DNA of 64,000 nt from Bacteroidales bacterium (GTDB lineage Bacteria > Bacteroidota > Bacteroidia > Bacteroidales > F082): positions 38,389 to 102,388 of the forward strand of contig JABFQW010000018.1 in assembly GCA_013141455.1 (NCBI GenBank). Direction: 5' to 3'. Shown piece by piece: positions 17,906-27,568 of the stretch (positions are counted from its first letter, which is position 1; every line of letters starts with the position of its first letter). Below the pieces are notes generated by a model that made no database searches, had not been told where the DNA came from, and was given only the letters and a program-made list of their open reading frames with translations. Position numbers and translations under genes: made by a program.

Positions 17906-18742
17906 TTATTTTACGGTGATATAACCCACTTCGCCGACTACTTTTTGTCCGTCAGCTGAAAGGATAAAATCAACGAATGGTTTAACTTTTGCTGCATCCT
18001 GAGTCAGGGTATAGTAAAACAAAGGGCGGACAATAGGATAGCTACCGTTTTTTGCATTGGCAACCGTTGGTTCAACATAGGTTGCGCCTTTGTCGTATGA
18101 AACTTTCAATGCATGAACTGTTGTCTCAAGGTAGGCAAATCCAATATAACCAATTGCGCCTTTTGTTTGACTTACCGATTGAACGATAGCGCCGGTAGCC
18201 GGCATCATCAGGATGGCTGAACCATAGTTTTTGTTGTCTAACACGCTTTCTTTAAAGAATTCGAAAGTGCCTGAACTCGATTCGCGCGAATAAGCCACGA
18301 TTTTTTCATCATCACCACCCACTTCTTTCCAGTTGGTTATTTTACCGGTGAATATACCTTCGAGCTGTTCGCGGGTGAGTTGTTTCACCTTGTTGGCCGG
18401 GTTAACGATTACCGACAAAGCATCATAGGCGATTGTCACTTCTTTGAAAGCTTTACCGGCTTCCTGTAGTTTCATTTTTTCGCTCATTTTAATTTTTCGC
18501 GATGACATGGCGATATCGGTTGTGCCATCGATGAAAGCTGCGATTCCAACACCACTACCACCACCCATAACGGTGATTTTGGCTTCGGTGTTGAGGTTCA
18601 TATAGGTTTCGGCTAATTTCTGTGAAAGAGGTAGAACGGTGTCGCTTCCCTTAATTTTGAGCATCAGCCCGGCAGGGGCAAATGCTGCTGTAATGATTGT
18701 TGCTGTAAGGAGCAGAGCAATGGTGTAAATTCTTGTTTTCAT
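17906..18742 (-). CDS. pstS: phosphate-binding periplasmic protein PstS
   Basis: This 278-aa protein has a signal peptide (residues 1-22) and the PstS fold. Recognisable pieces are KIKGSDTVLPLSQKLAE at the start, MGGGSGVGIAAFIDG, SSRKIKMSE, REQLEGIFTGKITNWKEVGG, SRESSSGTFEFF and the C-terminal LSADGQKVVGEVGY. It captures phosphate and delivers it to PstCA. It is the first gene of the pst operon. A four-unit 11-bp array precedes its promoter (18772-18815). Confidence 0.93.
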   Translation of the reverse strand: MKTRIYTIALLLTATIITAAFAPAGLMLKIKGSDTVLPLSQKLAETYMNLNTEAKITVMGGGSGVGIAAFIDGTTDIAMSSRKIKMSEKMKLQEAGKAFKEVTIAYDALSVIVNPANKVKQLTREQLEGIFTGKITNWKEVGGDDEKIVAYSRESSSGTFEFFKESVLDNKNYGSAILMMPATGAIVQSVSQTKGAIGYIGFAYLETTVHALKVSYDKGATYVEPTVANAKNGSYPIVRPLFYYTLTQDAAKVKPFVDFILSADGQKVVGEVGYITVK

Positions 18743-18758
18743 GTGTTTTATATTTTTA

Positions 18759-18815
18759 CAAATTTTTGTTTTCTTTTGTTAATTGAATATTAAGCGAATG
18801 TTAATTTATTATTAA
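18759..18815 (-). promoter_or_regulatory. PHO-box-like array and -7 element of the pst operon
   Basis: Read on the minus strand, TTAA occurs at exactly 11-bp steps four times (units 18815-18805, 18804-18794, 18793-18783, 18782-18772). The units read TTAATAATAAA, TTAACATTCGC, TTAATATTCAA and TTAACAAAAGA. Five bases later stands AAAATTTG (18766-18759), a one-mismatch TAnnTTTG. This is the geometry of known PHO boxes, which are direct repeats with 11-bp period just before the core promoter. The leader would be about 10 nt. Confidence 0.75.
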
Positions 18816-18831
18816 GCTTTTCAGGTGTTGC

Positions 18832-20139
18832 TTAGAACTTGTATTGTAAACGAAGGGTGAATACATTGTCGGAGAGGTCTTGTGAATAACCTTTCAGGTT
18901 ACTGCTCGTTTCGTTTTTCACGATATCGTAATAAGCGGTTAGTTTCACATTATTGCTGTACCTGTAAACAAGGCCAAGGCCAATGGTCGCGTATTTGATA
19001 TCGGTTTTGCCGTTTTTCAATGAATTATCCTTTTTAAGGTTTTTTATTTCATCACCGGCGATATCGGTATTTGGGTCATAAACATCATATTTAACGACCG
19101 CCTGGAATTTTGTTGCCGCGATGTTCTGAAGCAGATAGAAATACATGCCTCTGAAATTTCTGATATACGCATCAGTAGTGATGGCGGCTGTCGGGCTAGT
19201 CGAAGAACCTGAAACAGTAGGTTGTTTACCTTGTATATATTCGCCACGGATTGAAGTTAAACCGGCTACCCAGTCAATATTTACCTGAGCATCGGCACCA
19301 ATGTATTCACGTTTCGTGATTGCTCCATAATTAGCTGTATCATAATCAAGTAAATAAGCGTTCATTCCGAGCGAATCTGCAGCTATTGCATATACTTTAC
19401 TGGTTGCTTGACGCCATCCGCCATTATAATATGAGGCGCGAACGGCATAATTAATCTTTTCACTTTTGGTAGTTTTATTGATGCCGATATTACCGATGAA
19501 ATCTTTTTTCGAATCAAAATCAACAAATGATCCGCTTACACCATTGAACATTCCCGCTTCAGCTTTAAAGAAATTCCATTTGGATGTTTTCGGAGGTTGA
19601 AAAGTGATTTTAGCGCCTAAGTCGCGTTCACCGGGGAACAGGGTCTGTGTCATACGGGCTCTTTCGGGCGATTCGCGCATGCTCGACGAATACGAAATTT
19701 CGAAACCGAATGGCCGGTCGAAAACACCGCTTGTCAAACTTAACGATTTTGTCCACGGTTCAGTGATTTTGATGTAGGCATCTTTGATGGCGACACCTTT
19801 TTCGGTTACGTCGAACTGAACAACTGAGGAGGTGAGTGTGTTATCATACATGATTTTAACACGTCCCCTGCGTACCGAAAAACGGTTATCGACATTGGCA
19901 GGGAAATTGCCTCCCGCAAAACTTGAAATACCTGTTGTATCGGCCAATTGATATTGTGCCTGAACATAGCCGGTCACTTTGATTTTTTTGAGTTGAGCCA
20001 GGTCCGACTGCAGCTTGTTTACAGATGAGGCCAGTGTGTCGAAAGGAGTCATTTCTACTTCCTGGGCAACCACCGCGAAGGGCATAAACAGGGCAAATCC
20101 TGCCAGGAACAGCATGTTTTTAAATGTAATTTTTTTCAT
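18832..20139 (-). CDS. OprP/OprO-type phosphate-selective porin
   Basis: This 435-aa outer-membrane protein has a signal peptide ending VVAQ, a short coiled-coil (LASSVNKLQSDLAQLKKI) and then a beta-barrel with a C-terminal Phe (LRLQYKF). The segment RFSVRRGRVKIMYDN followed by the FDVTEKGVAIKDAYIKI region is characteristic of the phosphate-selective porin O/P family. It would let phosphate or polyphosphate cross the outer membrane to PstS. It stands 89 nt before pstS in the same direction but has its own array (20177-20220), so it is probably a separate transcript of the same regulon. Confidence 0.88.
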   Translation of the reverse strand: MKKITFKNMLFLAGFALFMPFAVVAQEVEMTPFDTLASSVNKLQSDLAQLKKIKVTGYVQAQYQLADTTGISSFAGGNFPANVDNRFSVRRGRVKIMYDNTLTSSVVQFDVTEKGVAIKDAYIKITEPWTKSLSLTSGVFDRPFGFEISYSSSMRESPERARMTQTLFPGERDLGAKITFQPPKTSKWNFFKAEAGMFNGVSGSFVDFDSKKDFIGNIGINKTTKSEKINYAVRASYYNGGWRQATSKVYAIAADSLGMNAYLLDYDTANYGAITKREYIGADAQVNIDWVAGLTSIRGEYIQGKQPTVSGSSTSPTAAITTDAYIRNFRGMYFYLLQNIAATKFQAVVKYDVYDPNTDIAGDEIKNLKKDNSLKNGKTDIKYATIGLGLVYRYSNNVKLTAYYDIVKNETSSNLKGYSQDLSDNVFTLRLQYKF

Positions 20140-20164
20140 ATAGTGTTTGGTTTAAATAATGATA

Positions 20165-20220
20165 CAAAGTAAATACAGTCATATTAACAAATTGTTAAAT
20201 TAGTTTTAACAAATCATTAA
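20165..20220 (-). promoter_or_regulatory. PHO-box-like array and -7 element of the porin gene
   Basis: On the minus strand four units follow each other without gap: TTAATGATTTG, TTAAAACTAAT, TTAACAATTTG and TTAATATGACT (20220 down to 20177). Four bases later is TTACTTTG (20172-20165), a one-mismatch -7 element, with the start codon about 20 nt after the expected transcription start. The third unit is identical to one in the array upstream of the gene at 41518. Confidence 0.75.
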
Positions 20221-20515
20221 TTAAATATCAGTTTAACATGAATTGAAGCTGAAATAATAAACAAAACAATATCTGGTGCATGTTAAGAAGTATTTATAAA
20301 AATATACATTAAACTTTTCTACCGGTATCCGGGGTTTCCTGCTAACTAATTCAGGCGAAGGCGACCAATCATTTCTGTTTAACATTTTTGGTACTTTTCT
20401 GTATTCCCTGAGTCTTCTTTTTATTATCCGGATGGTTTTCGTTACTTGTGAACGGTTGTGTGATTCCGCACATATATCAGTAAATCAAAGATATATAATC
20501 TTTTTTACTTACTAT

Positions 20516-20593
20516 TTAACATTGTGTTAATGCAAACATAACATTAACATAAGGTTCTCTTAATATTCAGTTAATGGCTATTGAGTTCCTTTG
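20516..20593 (+). promoter_or_regulatory. six-unit PHO-box-like array and -7 element of the beta-helix lipoprotein gene
   Basis: Six contiguous 11-bp units run from 20516 to 20581: TTAACATTGTG, TTAATGCAAAC, ATAACATTAAC, ATAAGGTTCTC, TTAATATTCAG and TTAATGGCTAT. Four bases later is TTCCTTTG (20586-20593) as the -7 element. There is no -33 TTTG; the last units occupy its place, as expected for an activator-dependent promoter. Transcription would begin near 20599, 24 nt before the start codon. Confidence 0.75.
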
Positions 20594-20622
20594 CAGTCGA
20601 ATTTTAACCAAATTAACTCGAC

Positions 20623-22497
20623 ATGAAAAAAATCATTTTGTATGTTATGATTGCCTCAATGGCAATTTTTGTATCTTGTAAAAAAGATACTGTTGAAGAG
20701 ACCCCTACACCCACGCTGGAGATAACTCCTGCAAGCCAGAGTGCAGCATCGGTAGCCGGATCGACCAACTATGCAATTACTTCCAATTCAACCTGGACCG
20801 TTGTAAGTGACCAATCATGGTGTATTGTTACAGCAGGTGGTGTAAATAACGGTACTGTTGTTGCAAACTACACTGAAAATACAACTACCGAACAACGCGT
20901 AGCTACAATCACAGTTACCGTTACAGGACTAACTCCAAAAGTTGTTACTTTAACTCAGGGCAGCATGAATTCGGTGGCTCCGCTAAGTCAGGAGGCTCCA
21001 ACAACCCCAGCCGGTAAAGTTGATTTTACCGTATCAGCATCATCAGCCTGGACCGCATCGAGCGATCAGGACTGGTGTACAGTTACAGCAAGCGGTACCG
21101 GAAACGGAACCATTGAAGCAAACTATACCGAAAACACAAGCCTAAGTCAGCGTTCGGCAACCATCACGGTCAATATCACCGGTGTTGATCCAATCACCGT
21201 TACCCTTACACAGGCTGCTGCTGCAAGTCTTATCTCGGTTGAAGGCGAAATAACAGGAAACGTAACCTGGACAGCCGACAGACAATACCTTTTAAAAGGA
21301 TTTGTTTATGTAGTTGAAGGCGCTGTTTTAACCATTGAACCAGGTACTGTTATCAAAGGGGACAAACCAACCGTTGGCGCACTTATCGTTGAACGTGGCG
21401 GAAAACTGATAGCTGATGGTACCGCTTCAAACCCGATCGTATTTACTTCAAATGCTCCTGCCGGTTTCCGTAACCGTGGCGACTGGGGAGGTATTGTTTT
21501 ATGTGGAAAAGCACCTGTTAACAACGGTGATCCTCAAATTGAAGGTGGACCACGTTCACATTATGGCGGAGCTGTAGCTAACGATAATTCAGGTGTTTTG
21601 AGATACGTACGTATCGAATATGGTGGATATCCTTTGCAACCTGACAAAGAGATCAATGGTTTAACCCTTGCCGGTGTTGGTTCAGGAACTGTTATTGACT
21701 ATGTAATGGTAGCTTTCGCAAACGATGATTCATTTGAATGGTTTGGCGGAACTGTAAATGCAAAACACCTGATCGCTTATCGTGGTTTGGATGATGATTT
21801 TGATACCGATAATGGTTTCAGTGGTAAAGTTCAATATGCCCTGGCTGTACGTGATAAAATTGTGGCTGACGTATCAGGTTCAAATGGTTTTGAATCGGAT
21901 AACGATGCAGCCGGATCGACCAATTCACCAATCACCAAACCGATCTTCAGTAATGTTACACATATCGGACCCCGTAAAGATGCAACAACCAACAACATCA
22001 GTGCAAACTACAAAAACGGATTACATTTAAGAAGAAATACCCAATTATGTACTTATAACTCATTGTTTGCCGGTAACCTCACAGGATTACTCCTCGATGG
22101 AACACTTGCCCAAACAAATGCTGTGAATGGTGATCTTCAAATTCGTAACTCAATCCTTGCCGGACCTGCTTCAGCAAGCAAATTCTTCGCTGTTCAGGCA
22201 ACCGGAAGTACCATGTCGGTTGACTCACTGACACATTGGTACCTGACGCCTTCTTTCAATAACGATACCGTTGTTCTCAATGCCTCGTTAAAACTTGCTG
22301 ATGCATTCAACTTAGACAGCCCGAACGCCACACCATTAACAGATTCACCCCTGTTAAGCGGCGCCGACTTTAGCAATGCAAACCTTCAGGATGCCTTCTT
22401 TACTCCTGATACTTTTATCGGTGCCTTCGGATCAACCGACTGGACAACCGGCTGGGTTGTATGGAATTCACAAAACATGCCTTACACATCTAAATAA
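20623..22497 (+). CDS. surface lipoprotein: two BACON domains and a beta-helix-like domain
   Basis: This 624-aa lipoprotein has a signal and lipobox (IFVSC, Cys20). Two BACON domains follow at about residues 34-115 and 118-197, with the SNSTWTVVSDQSWC-type signature and closing VTLTQ. From about 203 to 560 lies a beta-helix-like domain that opens with TWTADRQYLLKGFVYV and contains EPGTVIKGDKPTVGALIVERGGKL. It is rich in conserved acidic loops (DDSFEWFGG, DDDFDTD, FESDNDAAGS) that look like metal-binding sites. It ends with FIGAFGSTDWTTGW. It has no T9SS tail, consistent with lipid anchoring. The activity is unknown. A TonB-dependent receptor follows it, suggesting a receptor/surface-lipoprotein pair. 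Confidence 0.8.
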   Translation: MKKIILYVMIASMAIFVSCKKDTVEETPTPTLEITPASQSAASVAGSTNYAITSNSTWTVVSDQSWCIVTAGGVNNGTVVANYTENTTTEQRVATITVTVTGLTPKVVTLTQGSMNSVAPLSQEAPTTPAGKVDFTVSASSAWTASSDQDWCTVTASGTGNGTIEANYTENTSLSQRSATITVNITGVDPITVTLTQAAAASLISVEGEITGNVTWTADRQYLLKGFVYVVEGAVLTIEPGTVIKGDKPTVGALIVERGGKLIADGTASNPIVFTSNAPAGFRNRGDWGGIVLCGKAPVNNGDPQIEGGPRSHYGGAVANDNSGVLRYVRIEYGGYPLQPDKEINGLTLAGVGSGTVIDYVMVAFANDDSFEWFGGTVNAKHLIAYRGLDDDFDTDNGFSGKVQYALAVRDKIVADVSGSNGFESDNDAAGSTNSPITKPIFSNVTHIGPRKDATTNNISANYKNGLHLRRNTQLCTYNSLFAGNLTGLLLDGTLAQTNAVNGDLQIRNSILAGPASASKFFAVQATGSTMSVDSLTHWYLTPSFNNDTVVLNASLKLADAFNLDSPNATPLTDSPLLSGADFSNANLQDAFFTPDTFIGAFGSTDWTTGWVVWNSQNMPYTSK

Positions 22498-22512
22498 TAT
22501 CTTTAATTTACA

Positions 22513-22549
22513 AAAGAGCAGCAGGAGTTACCTGCTGCTCTTTTTATTA
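22513..22549 (+). terminator. terminator between the lipoprotein and the TonB-dependent receptor
   Basis: A perfect 13-bp stem (AAAGAGCAGCAGG pairing with CCTGCTGCTCTTT), a 5-nt loop and a following T-rich tract form a strong intrinsic-terminator shape. The receptor gene starts only 28 nt later with no array or promoter of its own visible. It is probably transcribed by read-through at a lower level than the lipoprotein. Confidence 0.85.
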
Positions 22550-22576
22550 TTTTACAAACAAAAAAACTGATAAACC

Positions 22577-25444
22577 ATGATGAAAAAAATCATCCTGATT
22601 TTTTCCTTTTTAATTATTTCTGTCATTGGTTTTTGCCAGACAGGTATTATCAATGGTAAAGTAATCGATGCAAAAACTAAGGAAACACTTGTTGGAGTGA
22701 GTGTTTGGATTGAAGGCACAACCATCGGCGCATTGACCGACCTGAATGGTGAATTTGAAATAAACAGTGTGAAGGTTGGAAGTTATACAGTTATGGCCTC
22801 GTATATTTCTTATGCGAAAATGAGGTTTGAGAATGTAAAAGTTTCCAAAGATCATATCAACAGGATTGATGTTGAACTTGCGGAAGATGTTATGACGATG
22901 GACGAAGTGGTTGTAGTGGACCGGCGTATCACCAACACCGAAATCTCAATCATTAACTCAATAAAAAACACGAATCTTGTAGCCAATGGTGTTTCGAGTC
23001 AGTTGATCACAAAATCACAAGACAGGGATGCTTCGGAAGTGATCCGTCGAATCCCTGGTATCACTATCTTTAACGGTAGGTTTGTTATTGTTCGTGGTCT
23101 GAATCAACGCTATAACAGCGTGTTTTTAAACAATGCCTCTACACCTAGTTCTGAAGCCGACACCAGGGCTTTTTCCTTCGATATCATACCAAGCTCATTG
23201 CTCGAAAATATCATGGTTTATAAAACACCGGCCCCACATCTACCTGCCGATTTCTCTGGCGCTTTCATCGAAATAACGACCAAAAATACACCCCAGAATA
23301 ATTCTTTAGATGTGTCGTATAATGCGTCATTCAACGAAAACACAACTTTCAACGATTTTTATAAATACAAAGGTGGTTCGTTCGATTTTGTTGGCCTTGA
23401 TGATGGTACACGCGCCTTACCCGATAAATTCCCCTCGACAGATGAATACAAAACCCTCTCGAACAGTTATACCCAGGAAGATATAAACAAGGTAGAAAAG
23501 TTTGGAGAATCAATTAACAGAACCTGGACTGCCCAATCGAAACAAGCTTTCTTCGACAACAGACTAAATGTTACAGCTGCCAATAAATTCGCCTTAGGAA
23601 AGGTTGAGGTTGGTACCATTAATTCGCTGAATTATGCAAACACATTTGTATCAATGCCGATTCACCGCATGGATTATCAGGTGTATAATTTCGAAGAAGA
23701 CAAACCAAGTTTAAACTTCGATTTTAAAGACATTCAATATACCAATAACCTGAAAACAGGTATCCTCTCAAACTGGTCTTTCAATTTGAATCCCGGAAAC
23801 AAGATTGTGTTCAATAATTTATTCAACCAGATCGGCTACACACGTACTACCTTTCGTGAAGGCTATGAATATTATAGCTCGCAGCAAATTAAATCGTATG
23901 AATATTCATTCATGAGCCGTACAACGTATTCGGGTCAGGTAAACGGTGAGCATACCAATCTTAAAACATCTTCAAAACTTTCATGGACTGTTGGCTATTC
24001 TTTCGCAAACCGGAACGAACCAAATCAAAAACGATTGACGTCCATTCTTAACACTACTGTATCTGATCCTTATTTTAATCAATATGCAATGGCCATCGGG
24101 AACACCGCTTCGCCAAAATATGCCGGTATCGTCGATCAAAAGCTTATTGAGCATATTGGTATGTTCAAATTGGATTATACGCATCCATTTCAAATAAAGG
24201 CATTTATGCCAGAATTGCGGGTCGGGATGTTAGGTGAATACAAAAAACGTCAGTTTGATGCGCGCCTGCTTGGCTTTGTGAAGAGCAATGAAAACCTTTT
24301 TGACCAGGATTTACTTTATCAGGGTGCAGATGTTGTTTTTAACAACGAAAATATCAACAGTACCACGGGTATTAAACTGACCGAAACAACCAATTTATCA
24401 GATTCCTATGATGCCAACAACCTTCAGATCTCTGGATATTTCAGTGTAAAGCTTCCGGTTTCGGAGTGGATGACAATTTTTACCGGCCTCAGGGTGGAGG
24501 AGAACAAGCAACAATTAAATAGTTTTAGCTCCGATTTGTCAACTGTCCCTGTTCATTACGTAAACGATGGTTTTGGATTATTTCCATCCATTAATCTCAC
24601 CCTCGATTTAACTTCCAAAAGCCTTATCAGGTTATCGTATGGCCGCACAACAAACCGTCCTGAATTCAGGGAGATAGCACCATTTAATTTCTATGTTTTC
24701 CAGGAGAACGCCTCATTCATTGGTAACACGGCTTTGAAAAATGCCTTTATCCGGAATTTCGATGCACGTTTTGAGCTGTATCCAAGCCTGTCGGATATGT
24801 TTACCATCGGCGTTTTTTATAAGGACTTTTTAAACCCGATCGAAATCAGTTATGTAAATTCAGGTTCAGGGCTGGCGTATGGTCCGATCAATGCAAGCGG
24901 GGCTAAAAGTTATGGAGCCGAAATCGAACTACGACAATCATTCTCAACACTCAGCAATATTGAATTTATTCAACGCTGGTTAAAAAACGTATCGGTCGTT
25001 TTCAACGCATCGGTAATTAAGAGCAAAGTGAAATTTCCAACAGGTGCAATCGAACGCGACCGGTATATGCAGGGTCAATCGCCATATATTGTCAATACCG
25101 GTTTATATTATCAGACAGAAAAAAGCAGATGGTCGGGCAGTTTGTTATACAATATCTTAGGTAAACGTATTGTAGTGGTTGGACAGGCAAACCAAAATCA
25201 GGAAGAAGACATTCCGGATGTTTATGAAATGCCCTTTAACTCGCTCGATTTTGCCATTAGCAAGAAGTTCGGGAATCATATCCAGCTAAAAGGTGGCGTA
25301 CAAAATCTGCTTAATGGTCAGGTTTTGTACCAACAAACAGTGAAATTCAACAAACCAAACGAGGGTGAAATAACACGCAAGCAACCAACCTTATCCTATC
25401 ATCCCGGTCGATATTATACCCTTGGGATAAGTTTTACGATGTAA
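22577..25444 (+). CDS. TonB-dependent outer-membrane receptor (first copy)
   Basis: This 955-aa receptor has a signal peptide (1-21), an N-terminal carboxypeptidase-regulatory-like domain (residues about 23-105), a plug domain and a C-terminal barrel. The plug contains RDASEVIRRIPGI, then FVIVRGLNQRYN, STPSSEADTRAFSFDIIPSSLLENI and YKTPAPHLPADFSGAFIEI. These motifs resemble the receptor group best known from Proteobacteria (RGLxxRYN, PSxxxDRRAxSFDxxP) rather than SusC. It would import a ligand using TonB energy. It is related to the receptor at 27602-30556. Given the phosphate-linked context the ligand may be a phosphate-containing compound (inference). Confidence 0.85.
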   Translation: MMKKIILIFSFLIISVIGFCQTGIINGKVIDAKTKETLVGVSVWIEGTTIGALTDLNGEFEINSVKVGSYTVMASYISYAKMRFENVKVSKDHINRIDVELAEDVMTMDEVVVVDRRITNTEISIINSIKNTNLVANGVSSQLITKSQDRDASEVIRRIPGITIFNGRFVIVRGLNQRYNSVFLNNASTPSSEADTRAFSFDIIPSSLLENIMVYKTPAPHLPADFSGAFIEITTKNTPQNNSLDVSYNASFNENTTFNDFYKYKGGSFDFVGLDDGTRALPDKFPSTDEYKTLSNSYTQEDINKVEKFGESINRTWTAQSKQAFFDNRLNVTAANKFALGKVEVGTINSLNYANTFVSMPIHRMDYQVYNFEEDKPSLNFDFKDIQYTNNLKTGILSNWSFNLNPGNKIVFNNLFNQIGYTRTTFREGYEYYSSQQIKSYEYSFMSRTTYSGQVNGEHTNLKTSSKLSWTVGYSFANRNEPNQKRLTSILNTTVSDPYFNQYAMAIGNTASPKYAGIVDQKLIEHIGMFKLDYTHPFQIKAFMPELRVGMLGEYKKRQFDARLLGFVKSNENLFDQDLLYQGADVVFNNENINSTTGIKLTETTNLSDSYDANNLQISGYFSVKLPVSEWMTIFTGLRVEENKQQLNSFSSDLSTVPVHYVNDGFGLFPSINLTLDLTSKSLIRLSYGRTTNRPEFREIAPFNFYVFQENASFIGNTALKNAFIRNFDARFELYPSLSDMFTIGVFYKDFLNPIEISYVNSGSGLAYGPINASGAKSYGAEIELRQSFSTLSNIEFIQRWLKNVSVVFNASVIKSKVKFPTGAIERDRYMQGQSPYIVNTGLYYQTEKSRWSGSLLYNILGKRIVVVGQANQNQEEDIPDVYEMPFNSLDFAISKKFGNHIQLKGGVQNLLNGQVLYQQTVKFNKPNEGEITRKQPTLSYHPGRYYTLGISFTM

Positions 25445-25541
25445 TAAAATTTTATTCAGTTAAGTGAGAATTAAAAAACATTATATTTATAAAAAATCAA
25501 TCGTTCAACGTTAGTCGAAATGATTACAAAACAAAAACAAA

Positions 25542-26003
25542 ATGAAAAAACTACTTATTTCTCTGGTTTTCTTTGTGTTAGGAGCAACCGCCTTCACACA
25601 AACGCTTGAATATGATAATGGCCTGTATTTTAAAAAAGGCATGCTTTACTCTGGCAAGCATGTTGAATATTATGATAATGGGAAGGTTTCACTTGAGCTT
25701 AATGTGAGCAATGGTAAGGAACATGGCGCTTTCGACTTTTATTTCTCAAGCGGGATAAAGAAAGAACACAGGGAATACAACGAAGGTAAGAAGAACGGAA
25801 TCTGGATTACCTGGAACGAAGATGGTATTAAAATAGCTGAAGCCGATTACGAGAATGATACCAAGGTTGGCAACTGGTTCGTGTGGGATAGCAAAGGCAT
25901 GCTCCTGTATGAGATGCATTATGTGATGGGTAAAAAAACCGGAATCTGGCGCCAATGGGACGAAAGCGGTAAATTGATCATGGAAAGAGACTTTGAGAAA
26001 TAA
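25542..26003 (+). CDS. secreted MORN/YwqK-type repeat protein
   Basis: This 153-aa protein has a signal peptide (1-19). From residue 30 it carries four to five MORN-like (MORN_2) repeats of about 23 residues: GKHVEYYDNGKVS, GAFDFYFSSGIKK, GIWITWNEDGIK, GNWFVWDSKGM and GIWRQWDESGKL. Such proteins are often annotated as YwqK-family antitoxins, but here the export signal and absence of a partner toxin make that unlikely. It follows the receptor after 97 nt and may share its transcript. The function is unknown. Confidence 0.7.
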   Translation: MKKLLISLVFFVLGATAFTQTLEYDNGLYFKKGMLYSGKHVEYYDNGKVSLELNVSNGKEHGAFDFYFSSGIKKEHREYNEGKKNGIWITWNEDGIKIAEADYENDTKVGNWFVWDSKGMLLYEMHYVMGKKTGIWRQWDESGKLIMERDFEK

Positions 26004-26232
26004 GACCTTTCCCTGATTTGGAAGTTTGAATATAGCAAAGGCCAGACAACTTTCGTGAGAAACGGATAAAGTGATTCCGGTTTCTGGTTTACGCTATATC
26101 TTACATAGCTTTGTGCTTACACGTAAAGGATTCAAAATATCATGAAGCAGTGTTGCCTCAACGACAGCGCTTTCGTTGAGCTATGGGTTTCGATATTGTA
26201 TTTCCGGCTGTCAACACTTTTAGTGTGATCGG

Positions 26233-27063
26233 TCAGTCAAATCGCAGTGAAACGAAAGGGCTGCTGATAAGCAAGGCGATAAGCAAAGCAATCAATACCA
26301 ATACTGTTTTCAATTGTGGAGCCGGTGCAGTCGATTTATGCACCAATACGTTTATAAATGTCATGTTTTTACCTAACATGGGGACAATTAATACAAGGAA
26401 ACTTAAAAAGCTCATCCCCAGATACCACCTTCTCTGCCAATAACTGTTCAGTACCATCAAAACCGTTGCAAAAAGCAAGGGTAAAATATAGACAATCAAA
26501 ATATACCTGAATTTCATTCTGTTATTACTGATCCAGACACTTGAAGGGGCAGTCTTTAAGAAAAGTTTTGCCCAGAGGGTGGCGGTTGAAGCATAAACGA
26601 TGATTGGTGCCAACAACAGGGTTAGCCGAAACCATAAATTCGGAAACATAAAATTGACCACAACGCCAAGTGCGTCATAGATGAAAACACCTGCAAAAAT
26701 TCCGCTGGCAAACATATTGATTAAAACAAAGCTGAGCCAATTCAATAGAATTCTTTCTTTATAGCTATAGGATTGATTTTTGTTCAATTTACGAAGAAGA
26801 ACAAGACCTGTTAGCAACATTGCTAAGGGAACAATGAAATAAACAAAATACAATCGCGATTCAGTCCAATAATCCCAGCTTGTTGCCACATCGGTCATTA
26901 ATAACGGATGCCAGGTAAACGGGATTTGATAAAGGAATAGCAATGCAGAGGTAAAAAATACCCACAAAAACTGAACAAACAATAGGGAGACAAGAAGACA
27001 AAAAAAGGAATAGAGTGAATAAGGTGTTTCTGGACGTTGGTCTTTCGTAAAAATCCGGCTCAT
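26233..27063 (-). CDS. multi-pass membrane protein of unknown function
   Basis: This 276-aa protein has about seven hydrophobic segments (around residues 18-45, 72-90, 108-130, 138-158, 185-205, 212-230 and 252-270) with short charged loops such as NKNQSYSYKER. I recognise no family signature and no catalytic motif. It lies between two plus-strand clusters on the opposite strand. A candidate promoter lies at 27136-27165. Confidence 0.5.
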   Translation of the reverse strand: MSRIFTKDQRPETPYSLYSFFCLLVSLLFVQFLWVFFTSALLFLYQIPFTWHPLLMTDVATSWDYWTESRLYFVYFIVPLAMLLTGLVLLRKLNKNQSYSYKERILLNWLSFVLINMFASGIFAGVFIYDALGVVVNFMFPNLWFRLTLLLAPIIVYASTATLWAKLFLKTAPSSVWISNNRMKFRYILIVYILPLLFATVLMVLNSYWQRRWYLGMSFLSFLVLIVPMLGKNMTFINVLVHKSTAPAPQLKTVLVLIALLIALLISSPFVSLRFD

Positions 27064-27135
27064 AATAATCCGATTAAAAAAATATTCAAAATCATACCGG
27101 AAACTTCAGTTGGAATCATTTACCGGTACCCTTTA

Positions 27136-27165
27136 CAAAGGTAAACAACCTTTGTATATAGCAAT
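27136..27165 (-). promoter_or_regulatory. candidate promoter of the multi-pass membrane protein gene
   Basis: Read on the minus strand, ATTG (27165-27162) and TACCTTTG (27143-27136) are separated by 18 nt. This is near the Bacteroidota consensus, and the start codon is about 70 nt downstream. No 11-bp array in the right phase is present. Confidence 0.35.
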
Positions 27166-27490
27166 TCTTTTAACAATTTAATAATGAGTTTTCACGATTA
27201 CCGCTTATAATTAACTCAGGTGAGCGGTTTTTTTCGGGCTCCAACGGTTCAGAGATTGCCAATCAGGGCGATTTACTAATCGGATTAATCAAAATTTAAT
27301 GATGTTGATGATGAGTGATTGGGTTTGCTTTAGATGTTGGAAACTTAGGCAGGTATGTCAATTAATATGAAACTTAAGCGCAATATAAAAGCAAGTAAAT
27401 GATAATTTAAACGGAATTAAAAATCAATATAAGTGAAAGTGAATATCAATTTCAATTAGTTTGTCTTTAACTCTGAAACCCTTATTAATA

Positions 27491-27568
27491 TTAACATTCA
27501 GGTAACTTACACATAACAATTATATAACAATATACCAGGTTCTAAAAACTAAGCATTAGTTACTTTTG
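27491..27568 (+). promoter_or_regulatory. PHO-box-like array and -7 element of the second receptor operon
   Basis: Four clear 11-bp units run from 27491 to 27534: TTAACATTCAG, GTAACTTACAC, ATAACAATTAT and ATAACAATATA. Two further 11-bp spaces (27535-27556) do not match, then four bases, then a perfect -7 element TACTTTTG (27561-27568). The phase to the -7 element is the same as in the other five promoters, but the good units sit 22 bp further away. Transcription would begin near 27575. Confidence 0.55.

Larger units (their letters stand above)
20140..20622. other. divergent regulatory region between the porin and the beta-helix lipoprotein
   Basis: This gene-free region of 483 bases holds two separate arrays, one for each flanking gene (20177-20220 and 20516-20581). 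The AT-rich stretch between them (about 20225-20510) shows no open frame and no other repeat. The two promoters point away from each other about 300 bp apart, so they are unlikely to share one set of bound regulator. Confidence 0.7.

Noticed and set aside
25449..25489. Possible seventh PHO-like array before the MORN-repeat gene (ATTTTATTCAG, TTAAGTGAGAA, TTAAAAAACAT)
   Set aside because: Only two or three units match and no -7 element follows in the right phase.
27200..27245. ACCGCT/AGCGGT hairpin followed by T residues, terminator-like
   Set aside because: The stem is only six bases with a long loop and no plus-strand gene ends nearby.
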